From Tubiluchus corallicola (lineage: Eukaryota > Priapulida > Priapulimorpha > Priapulimorphida > Tubiluchidae): a stretch of DNA of 62,000 nucleotides. Each line of letters opens with the position of its first letter. Within the stretch, counting starts at the first letter, position 1. The position numbers were made by a program, and so were the translations under genes. Under the pieces are notes generated by a model. That model was not told the origin of the DNA. It did no database searches and saw only the letters and a list, made by a program, of their open reading frames with translations. Shown here one piece after another: positions 38,701-50,700 of the stretch. The stretch lies in contig JAQGDQ010000610.1 of assembly GCA_030141605.1 (NCBI GenBank), positions 1-62,000 of the forward strand, given 5' to 3'.

Positions 38701-41700
38701 GCTTCACGGAAATTCACTTATCGTGGGTGGGCCTGGAACGGTACACCCGCGATGAGTGAGGGAACACTGTAGTCCATTTCAGGTTTTTTTTGGTTACAGG
38801 CAGTTAAAAACATTTATAGTTAAAATACCACAACCTTATTAGAACTTTCAATTTATATAGTTAAAAAATCAAACGCTTTGACAGAGTTACTGCTGTCGTC
38901 ATCAGTGGTAAATTTTTACAAATATACAACCAGTTTACATAGGTAGAGCCTGCAGTATAGAACATTATGCACAAATTATGTATTTACAAAAGCCAAATAG
39001 GCGATGATTAAGCAGACCGGTAGAAAAGAAATTGATACAGTAAATTAGGCACTAATTATGTAATTACAAAAGCCAAATACCTAATGATTGAGCATGAAGT
39101 TTCACACATTTATACATGCAAATTTATACATTGTGTCATTGGCGTGCAAGAAACTGACTGTCAACGTTTGGATAAATAACGTATTCTGGTTGTATATGTA
39201 TATAATAATAATGTATATTTCTTTGGCTATTTGAATTAAGATGTTGGCTGTTTTGAGCAAATATTCAGATAATTTAACTATTTAAGGAAAATCCGTTACT
39301 ACCCCATGAAAGATGCTTCATTTACAAACACTTATACAACAGTCGATAAATTTGCTCAAAATGTGTAAAAACCCAGAAAAAATCGCAGCATGAAAATGTG
39401 ATCATTACTAATAAACTTTATTGTAACAAAACTAGCAAATTTTGTGTGAAAAAACTGAAATGTCTCAGTTGTCTGCAAGTTACTCAGGTGCAACAATGAA
39501 GTTGTAATTGCAGTATTAACACGTTTCTAAACTGATGTCGTATTTTAGGTCACAATGGACCCCCGGATCCCCTTCATGGTAACGAATTGTACATCAGAGT
39601 CAGAAGGGCAGCTGAGGTAAAAACACTTTATATATTATTGTCTTTAGTTACATTTGGCATGAGTGCTCTTAGCATGTGCTTAGCCTCCGAAGTTAAACCA
39701 TACTAACTTGGTCACTAAGTGATTGGGTGACCAGGAAAACTCGTAAGTGTTTTGTATGTCATACTGCTATATATGCATACGAACACAGCTAAGACACGCT
39801 GCTGGTTTAGTGCCTCGCCTTTAGAACAATATGCTTGAGAGTGAGAAAGGTTCTCTCATTGCATTGCTATAATGGGTTAGTAAAATTCACAATTTCTGTT
39901 TCCATACAGTCAACTTTGGATATGAGGGACACCTCCGGACCAGAAAAAATCGTACCTTATATCCGATGTCCCTTATATCCGAAGTTGAGTCAGACCGAGG
40001 GTGTACCTAGACCTGCGAGCTCATCTGGTAGCTTAATGCCCAATGAACTGTTTGTCGCAATGTATGTAAAATACTGATTTAATGCAAACACAACCGATCG
40101 TCTTGAGTGAACACAAAAATCGATGTTTATTCAAACTCATCCTACTTACAAGCCATTTTACTACTGGTAGTTATGCTAACAATGTTTATGCAAATGTTTA
40201 AGCAAAGTATTTAGGATAATTTTACATCTTGCGCTCTGACCAATTTCTTTCATCCATCATGACCATCCATGAGCAAATTAAACAATTACTTGTGGTGTAT
40301 TAGAAACCCTATTAACCTAATTTGTATGTGGTCTTTATTAATTACATATATTTGCATAGCGCTTATATTTAAACAGGCTGTGCAACTGCTTGCTGTGTAA
40401 TACCTTGCACCTGTTCATTATGCGGCACTTATACAGAAACTGTGCTTAGTAACTGTCTGTGGTGTGCTATAAAATGCGCCATTTACATAAATATGAAAGT
40501 ATACACGTTTTCCGAGGAGAATAAGAATTTTTCTATCTCTCTCTCGTCTTTGGTGCCCTGGGCTATACCCTAGTTAGCCTAGTGGTTAACACGCCCCTGT
40601 TCCTTCTGATTTTGCAAGTATAAATATCTTACAGGAACTAAGAACAACTTAATTTTGAAAAATACCTTAGAACATAGGCATAAAAATTTAATATTTTGTA
40701 GTATTTAGCATTTGCAGTACATGCTAAGCTGAAAAGTGATGACTCGTGTTTCCACTGGTAGTACTACACCAATCGGCTAATAGATTCAGTCGATTAGTTG
40801 GGTCATTTCCATTGCAAAGCTGGTCTATTAAGCGGCACTGGATGTATTTCTGGATCAATATAGAATTTATGATGCTCTCAGCATTCAGTAACTTACACAA
40901 TATGGAAGTTTCTCGCTTTCTCTATACGGTCTTGTAATGGAATTTCAGGAGCTGTTGACGCTGCTGTATGATTCTCAAGCGATTGATGAAGAGTCTGAGA
41001 TTGTGCAAGCTGCACAGAAACCAGGTTAGTTTGGTGTCGCATTTGCGTTCCTCGTATTCTCAGTAGCAGGTATAATTTTGGCATTTGTAATTGGCAGCAA
41101 GCCGCAATATCAGTTAATCGATAGAAAAATGACAATAGGTGTGTTGAATTGACCGAGCGATCACTCAGATGTGCTTCTCGCTTAAAGTTAAGCAAGGCCG
41201 AGTCTGATCGGCAAATAATTTGTGATTGCCTGGTTTTAATACACTGGGTAGTTTTATTTCCCATGCTGATTGTGGCTGTTTACTTCGTAGTGGTGTACAC
41301 CATCCGGATGTGATTAAGGCACCACTATTGGTGCAGTGGCTTGTCTTAGAAAAACTTACTTGTGAAAGATGTGATTAAGTTTCACTATTATCAGGAGATA
41401 TGGAGGATGAATCATTCAGATTTATCACCGAATGCTAAATTCAACGACATGACCAAAGTGAATTAAAAATACGTCTAATATATATCTGAAGTTGTATGCA
41501 TAAGCGGGGTAACCGTCACGCTAATTTAGCCATAGCCTTGGACTCTAAATTTTGATAGGCCCTCGGTTACCAGGGCCGATGTTGTGAGACCGATTACCAA
41601 GTAAAGATAAATAATACTACTTTTATCAAGATAGCAAAATTATTAAATCTGAACTTGCTAAAGACAAGTATATAAAATTCAGCAGTTCAACACATTGAGT

Positions 41701-44700
41701 CATTGAAGGTATATAGTGTTGTCAGAAAAAAATCCTTCAAATTAATTTCTAATCATTTCTACCTGGTCAGGCATTTGCAAAAGAGATTCACTGACGTTTT
41801 ATGTACTTGGTGTTCTGGAGGTGTTGGGATCGTGGAGGGAAATTTAGCACTCTTTAGAAAGAAGAGAACCCCAGGCAGTGTAGCAATGTGGGTCTCTTAC
41901 TAATACCTCTACCAAGATGAAAAGCTATGAGTTAGTTTGGAGCGCATACATGTTGAGGGTTTCAGGCACTCCATTTGTTGATGGCCTTAGCTCTGCGAAA
42001 CTCTGAATCCACCCTTGATTGTAAACGAAGATGTTGATATATTTTTTTGCCATTTTTCAAGTTGCTACAATGCATGGTATGGGCTCATCCAGCCACGCTG
42101 GAAAATACGAAGGCTTCGGAAACGTTTCTACTTCAAAAAGTAAGTTGTGCACGCGTCTTACTACATTTTGTGGCTAAAGTTTACAATTCCTGCAGACAAG
42201 AAATTAGTTTATGAAGCTAATGAGGGTTAGGGTTAGGGTAAGGGTATCTAAATTCTGTGGGGAACTGTAAACGCCTTGCAAATTTTTCTATCCTAATGGC
42301 AAAAAATTGTACCTTGAATTTCCATTTGCTATTTTAAAAATGCACAGATAACAGTAGAAAGACCTTGTTGTCTTTAACAATGACATTTTCTCTGTAACAA
42401 GTATAGCTTTAAGAAGAGACCTATGTTTTGTAAAGCCTGAGTGCTTTAAATATTGTTGCTCCCATATAAAGGCCCCAATTTTGAAAAATATGTTTGGGGA
42501 AGCCGTTATTTCCCTTGTTTCCCTGTTAGCAACACCACTGCGCATGTGGCTTGTTGTTACTGAGATAAATTCTTACCGTCTGAATGTGAAACATATATGC
42601 GATTTTCAAGCCATAAACGGCAGTTTGCTTAGCTAAATTTTCATTGTGTGAATGCAGCTTAACATGTGTTTGTGCTCGTTGTCATTCGGAATGGACAACT
42701 GCGAATTTTTTATAAAGTAAGCTTGTGAAATTTTGTAACAGACGGAAAATTCCCAAACTAATAATTTTTGAGATCAGGTACTTCAGTATTTGCTTGTTTT
42801 GCAAACATTAATTGTTAGTTTGTTGTGCAGCTCGTGTGATAAGGTAGCGACTACATCCTTGGATGTCAATAATATATATGAAATTGTTTAAAGCATAAGA
42901 AAACCCTATTCGTAAATAAAGTTTAAAAAATTCATCTTGAAATTTTATATCGCTTACAGAGCTTGCATTAGCAGTCGCGCTGTATAAAAGTTGTAAATTT
43001 AAACTCTCGCAATGACCGTTAGGTGAAACCATTTTAATGGAAACTCATTTAAAACAAATTTAGATAACATTGCGTAAAGTTTGAAAAAGTAATCAGAGCA
43101 TTCTTAGTGAACACTTTGCTAGCTAAGTAAAAGCTTAAATTACCTTATATTGTCAGTAAGATCATTATTATGTTTTTGGTGAATCAGTTGTGCGCACGGG
43201 GATGGCGGTTCTGTGCAGTTTTACCAGGTGCAATGCTCATATTTTGAATTGTTATGAATTTTCTTTTCCAGTTACAAACGTCTTTCAATAAGGTCAGCGG
43301 TCAGCGTACTGATAATATATATAGCTAATTATATAGTTAGGTAATATAATTTTGTATGGAAAGTTCTTTGCGATATGCTTTGAAACCCCCATTTACTGAC
43401 CTTTAAAGATTTACAGTTATTTTCATCAACTTCGAAATTTTTTTAGTTGAATGTAGTTGTGATTCATTTAGACTTCACTGTAAGATCACCAAAACATGTG
43501 AATATTTTTCTCACTACAGCGACACTCGAAGAAAGACTGTTATCCAGTATATCCGATCTTAAGGACAAGTTAACAGGAACCGCTGCGGAACAGAGATTAT
43601 GGGAAACAAGGGACAAGTTGGACAGCAGTAGGGATGACTACATCCCGGCAAAGCTTCTGGACGATGACGTAGACTTTTCGGAAGACGTACAAGAAACAAA
43701 AGGGAATTTGGTTTCCCCGGAAACGCAGTTTGTTCGTAAACGTGGGTTTGACATTTGTTTAGCGTTGCTGTAAACTGTTTTATTCCATGTTATCTTAAAT
43801 ATCCCTATGCTAACTGTACGATATAACTAATTGCCGAATCTGTGCTGGACTAAAGGCAGTGCAAGTACACCCTTGCAAAGCTTCTTTAACTCGCCTCTAG
43901 ATGGCAGACTAAAAACCATTCCATCACCATAGTAACACCGATTTTACCAATGCCAAGTCTGCACTGCGTTGCTAGAAACTACAGCAGGACAATAGGTACA
44001 GCGTGCTACGAAAATCATGGCAACCTTTGTTCCAGCTGAGCTGTGACTTGCTCTGCATCAAATCTTTCACTGTTTTTTTTTACAATTATCATCAGCACAA
44101 AAAAGTCCATATTGAACTTTTGCTTATGCAGCATGAATATTTCCTTAACGTTTTGAAGACGTTGGCTGTTTTCATTCAAATGTTCAGATATCTTAACTAT
44201 TTGAGAAAAATCTAATGACGCTCCACAAAATGACTTCATTCACTGTACAAAACAACATAAAACAGTGGATAAATTTATTCAAAACCCAAAAAATATTTTG
44301 GCATAAAAATGTAACGATTACAAAGCTTCAGAACCCATCTTAATAGACTCGCTGCTGGTTTTACCTGCAAATATCCTTTGCAACGAAATTAGCCCTGCAG
44401 ACATATACAGATGGTATATACTGCAGGTATATAAAGATGGGAACTCAAGTTTACCCAAGAGGGCAATTTGTTGAAAATGAAAACAAAAGTCCTAATGAAG
44501 TAACCAGTCATATGTGTCACCTAAGTCTGTTTTATATAGTTTTTTAAAGTTGGACAGTGAGTTGGCATTTTTTAAAGCAGGAGCATTTGAATTCCGTACA
44601 TACGGGCCTTCATATTTAATTGAAAATTTTCTTAGATTTGTGTTGCAATGTATGTAGTGATACTTAACCCTTTCAGTCCCAAATTATTTTTTTAATAAGA

Positions 44701-47700
44701 AAAAAATTTTTGGCTTGGTACTTTTGTTCAGTATGTCCATCTTGTTTACACATAATAATTTTTTTCTACCTGTGCCCGCGTGCTAAATATAGCCTGTATC
44801 CCACGGGATATATTGGGATTCAATGGAAGCATAAAATGTGCTTCATTTTGCAACTGTTGATAATTTTTTAAAGTATTTAAGACATTTAGAATGCATGCTA
44901 TGCTGATCTGTACAAAGTCGTCTCTAAAGTACTGTATTTTGCGCAGTTTTTTATGCTATGTAGATTTTCTAGTTTGCCATTTTATCACCATTTTAAGTCT
45001 ATTGTTATTGGCTTAAATCAAAATAACTATTAACAGATCAAATAACTGTCAGTTTTAAAATTTGATTAATTTTGAAAGCAGAAAATATTCTCGTATCCCA
45101 CGGGATACAACGGGTATGAAAGGATTAAGCCTATATCGTGTATTATTATTATTATTATAATTATCATCATCATTTATTCGACATACATACTTGCAATAGA
45201 CAGATTAACAAAAACAAAACCACATCAAACAGCAAAACACGTTACACAGTAAATATAAGAACGTAAAGTAAGCCTATTATTACTACCTGTGAGAACTTAA
45301 TGCACACACATATGATTTACTATACTATAATCTTTCCTTTCTAACGCATAATTTGGATAAAAACTGAAATTTCTCAATGGCCAGGAAGTTAATCAGGCAC
45401 AACATTAAAACTTCTAATTGCACCTTTTGCAGTCGCGTGTATATGTTAAATTTTCCTTTCAGCTCGGAAGCCAGGTAGAGCGGGTGGGGGTTGGGACGAC
45501 AGTGATGATGACAACAGCGAGGTGGAAAATGGCTCCGGTTTTCTGAAATCTGGTTCAGTCTTACTGAAAACAGATTCTGATGCAAATGAGAAAGTTTGTG
45601 ACAGTGTGAAGCTAAGGTAATACTTCTTATTTCTGTTTTTTTTTAGTTCGAATGATCCATTGAGTCCTATAGGCTTTTCTTTTTCAATTTTCTTGTTTGT
45701 AAAATAAGGCATCGAATCTTGTTATAATAATAACGATTTTAATAATTTCAGCATTGTGACCAGAGCTACAAATAACTGCGACTTATTAATAAAAGAAAGT
45801 TTATCTGTGTACCCTGTTTAGCCTTCTCTTAATGTACAAAGCAGTTCAATTCCTTTAACTTTATTTTCAAACACTTAGCTATTTGTTATTGTATCAATTT
45901 CTTTTCTTTCTTTCAGGTCTGCTTAATCATTACCTATTTTCCTTTTGTAAATACGTAATTAATGCATAAGTTACTGCATCAATTTCTTTACTGGTCTGCT
46001 TATTTATTACCTATTTTGGCTTCTGTTAAAGACTTAATTAGTGCATATTAGGCTCTGCCTGTATAAACTGGTTGTATTCATAATAAATTTATTTTGTTTG
46101 ATTTTTGTAGGTGCCATATCAGGTCATGAATGTCATTGCGACTTTGTTTCTTATTCTCTCGTTTTTATTGTTTCTTGTTTGTCGACTGAATCTGCAAGTG
46201 TGCCACTACACCGTGCTATCAATCCACGCTGATTTGCCGAACATGTGTTCTTACTCGATTTCACTACACTCTAGTATAGGTTTTACATGTCAAATGTAGT
46301 CCTACGTTAACTCAAATGTAGATTTAGGTAATTCAAATGTCTCTTGGTAACTCAAATGTAGACTTAGGTAGTTCAAATGTGTTAACAATGGTTTTCACCA
46401 AATCTTGAGCGCTTTTGGTAAGTCAAATGTAGACACATGTCAAGTCAAATGTGGATAGGTGGTAAAGTTTAAGGATGTTAAATTTAATCTTCTTTAATTT
46501 CAATTTAATAATTGGCTCTTAAGTTAAAATAACAACGTTATAGATTCACTAATATTCTGCAAACTTTACATATCATTGGAACTGTTAGAGAAAACAATAC
46601 ATTCTTAAAATAAACAATGTTTCTTGAAAGAAACTAATTCATTAATGCAGTGTTAATGCATTACTTAAAAAACTAATTAGTGGTTCACTGTTCATGGGGA
46701 AGTGGGAACCGATTTATTCTTTTTTGCCGACATTTTTTGTAAAACGTTGACAAACAAAATGCGGAATTGGTGTATATATTAATAATTGTATAATTGTTAA
46801 TTTATTTATGTACAACACTTTTAAGTGTTCTTATCAAATAAACATTTTCTTTACATTTGAAAAATATATTAACGTCCATTATTATTAACGCAAATTAATG
46901 AAATATAATAAAAATTGATGCTGTCGATAGCACCATGACCGTAAAATATAATTTTAATTTGGTTTTATCTTTTTGTAATTTGCACTTAAATGAGTTAATT
47001 ACTGATTTATTCAAAGTACCGCATCTACATTGGACTTACCTAAGTCACATTTGAGTTACCAAAACACATTTGAAATTCCTATGTTTACATTTGACTTAAC
47101 CTAAGTCACATTTGAACTTTCCTGTGTCTACATTTGACGCATAAAACCTATAGTTCGCTGTGATTCAGCACACTCCCTTACGCAGGTTTATAACTCTTTC
47201 TTTCTGTTTACGTTACTAGACCCGAAACATCGGCTCCTCATTTCGATTGGTCACACGAAGAAAAAACGGTCAAAGATTTTGTCCAAAGAGAACTTGTGAC
47301 CGTCTTGCCTACTATAGACGATATAAAGGATTTTGTGAAACAGTATGTATTACATTTTCTAGATTTGTGTAGATGTTAAAGAAATTAGATAATGGTACAT
47401 GTTGATGGTGCAAAAATAGATGTAGATAAAAAAGTAGAGGTTCCAAACACTATTAAAGGAAAACCGGACGATTGTGTAAACACGACTTCAGAATAAAGAA
47501 TGCTCTAAAATATTGAAAACTACAATAGCTTATTTTAAATCAAAGCTTCTTAAAAAATAAAGAATCGACATTTGACCAAATTCTTGGTGCTTTCTGCTTT
47601 GAAGCGTCATAACGTAGTTTTAACTATGCTGGCTTATGGACGGTTTTGATTGGCAAGCACACAATTAGTACGCTTTTCACATTGCCTCTGAAAACTGAAA

Positions 47701-50700
47701 GCCATTTCTGAAATTATTTCGTGTCATATTTCAGGTGTACGTACTTAAACAGTATTCGGATTGTAGAATTGCTCAATGGAGTACTCACTGATAATAACTC
47801 TACAGAGCAAAGTTTGATGGTAGGGGAAATTTTACTTTAACATTTTTAGTTTAACGTGCTATAGAGTGAAATCTTGGCTATATGGTATAATGAAGCCCAT
47901 GATGTAACTTATTAAGCATTCTGTGCTATTGAACTATGAATTTTAATTCACACACCAAAAAATACCATCTGTGGTATTGAACTATGAATTTTATTTCACA
48001 CATCAAAAAATACAATATCAAACACATTAATAAACTTTAAATAAAATAATTTGAGTAGTGCGAGGTGAGTGTACGACCATACGGTCATTAACACACTCAC
48101 CTTACTTAAATGAAAAACTGATTATAGTTATGCATTCTTCTGTAGATAACTTAATGTGATGGTGATAATGTTGATGATGATGATGATAATGATACAATGC
48201 TGCATACTGTATCTACTCTTCTCATTTTGGAATCAAGTCTACATTAGCACGTTTAATTTTGTTTCATGTTACTAATTTTTGGTGATAATGTTGATGATGA
48301 TGATTATGATGATGATAATGATACAATACTGCATACTGTATCTACTCTTCTCATTTGGAATCAAGTCTACATTAGCACGTTCAATGTTGTTTCATGTTAC
48401 TAATTTTTGGTGATAATGTTGATGATGATGATGATAATGATACAATGTTGCATACTGTATCTACTCTTCTCATTTGGAATCAAGTCTACATTAGCACGTT
48501 CAATGTTGTTTCATGTTGCTAATTTTTGGTGATAATGTTGATGATGATGATGATGATGATGATGATAATGATACAATGCTGCATACTGTATCTACTCTTC
48601 TCATTTGGAATCAAGTCTACATTAGCATGTTCAATGTTGTTTCATGTTGCTAATTTTTGGTGATAATGTTGATGATGATGATGATGATGATACAATGCTG
48701 CATACTGTATCTACTCTTCTCATTTGGAATCAAGTCTACATTAGCACATTTAATGTTGTTTCATGTTACTAATTTTTGGTGATAATGTTGATGATGATGA
48801 TGATGATGATGATAATGATACAATGTTGCATACTGTATCTACTCTTCTCATTTGGAATCAAGTCTACATTAGCACGTTCAATGTTGTTTCATGTTACTAA
48901 TTTTTGTTGTTTTAGCGGGCATTACTGGCCGTCGAAGGATTGTTCCGGGCGGAGACGGCTAGCGTTGGCCTTCTGTCAAGTATGCTAGGGAATAGTTTGC
49001 AAAGCCTAAGCGACACATCGTCAATAGAACCTGTCAAATGGAAAGCTCTGAAGGTATCGCGATGTTGTGATTTTATTAATTAGATTTTTCTTTTGAAATC
49101 CAGGTATAATTCAAAGCATTTCACATTTTCCTCTTTCAATCGAATTAAAAAAAAATCAATGACTAGTCTGGAATGTGAAGCATTGAATTCTGGTTACTTG
49201 CTTATAAAGTTTTTTCTGCTTTACTGAGTAGATATCTTATTTAGAATGCCATTCATCATTGCTATGGAATCCATTTGATCCTAAATATTTAGAATACGGA
49301 GTAACTCCATTGTGACGTCAGAATATTCAAAACTGGCTATCGAACAACTGGAATGGAATCAGCATCGTGACAAAATAGATGGCTTTATGGAGTTACTATG
49401 CAAGCGAGTTACTCAAAAGTTGTACTCACTGTATCAATAGGCAAATCGACTTAGGGGCAGCTTCATTGCTTAGTGGTTATGCGCATTCATGCTTCACGCA
49501 TGTAGTTAATAACTGCCTGGGTTCAATACTTGGTCTGGGATATTTCATTCATTTTACCGATTGTGGCTGTTTACCTTACAGGGTAAGGACGTATTCACAT
49601 ACGAACATGCCTGAAACACATCTGCTGGTTCAGTGGCTCATTTTAGAGTCTTATGCTTGATAGCGTGTCGCGTTCAGATCGTACCACATCTTGTTGCCAG
49701 AAAAAATGCTGTAATCTTGCTTGCTGTGTGCCAACGGCAGGGCCTGATTATGACCTTCTGGGGTCCCTGGACTGATGAAATTATTGAGCCAGGTCTCAGA
49801 CGGGGCAACCCTCTAACTCACTTGCATTCATCTTCGACATTTCTTACTTGTGACATACCTTAGTGACATTAATATAGGTTTAAGTAAACTTATTGTAATA
49901 AACTAGAAAAACTAGCTTTCTTTCATCAATAAAAATATTCCTTAAGAAATACCACTATTTTACTATTTATTAGAAACCAAATTAGCACTTATTTTTTTTT
50001 ATTATTTTTTTAGCAGTAAACAAATTTTTATTTATTTATTTATTTATAGTACATCTATGAACTGAAGTCAAGAAACTTATATGTCCGTTAAAAACATCGT
50101 AAAATATATCGACAATGTACAGAATGTAAAATTACTGCTAAAAGTAGAAAATACATAGTATATGGTTAGTACAATATAAACACACAAGTAGGTGCAAATA
50201 AATTAAAAGTGCCGGTAAAAAGATTAAAACTTGATTAGCACGATAAAGTTGTATAATTATGGTAAAAAATTTACATCTTACATCACTTATCAAATCACAT
50301 TTTCTATTAATTTTTTTTAAAAGTTTCTTAAATTTATTTATATTACTGCCTTGTTTTATTTTACTGGGTAAATTATTACAGCACAACATTACACCACATT
50401 ACAGCACAACAAACAATACATTTCAATACAAACATAGTGAAAAAACAGATTTTTTGCCAAATAGCTCGTAGGATAACCCGGGCTTGACCAATGGCTGTAA
50501 AACAATCAGTTTTGCCGTAAAATCTTCTGGCCACTTTTGAGCTTGAAATTGATATTCACTTTTTGTTTCATATTCATTCATGTTCAACGTTTTGCGTTTC
50601 TTTCAGATTTCAAAGACTTTGGAGAGGCTGTCAGACTTGAATAGGGACAAGCGGAGCAACGTCTACAAAAGCAACGCCAAGTCTTCCACACAGATGCTGT

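Noticed and set aside
43447-43773. Single-exon reading of 108 codons
   Set aside because: Only 43,520 onward is coding: splice sites and phases tie it to tepsin exons 7 and 9; the upstream part is intron.
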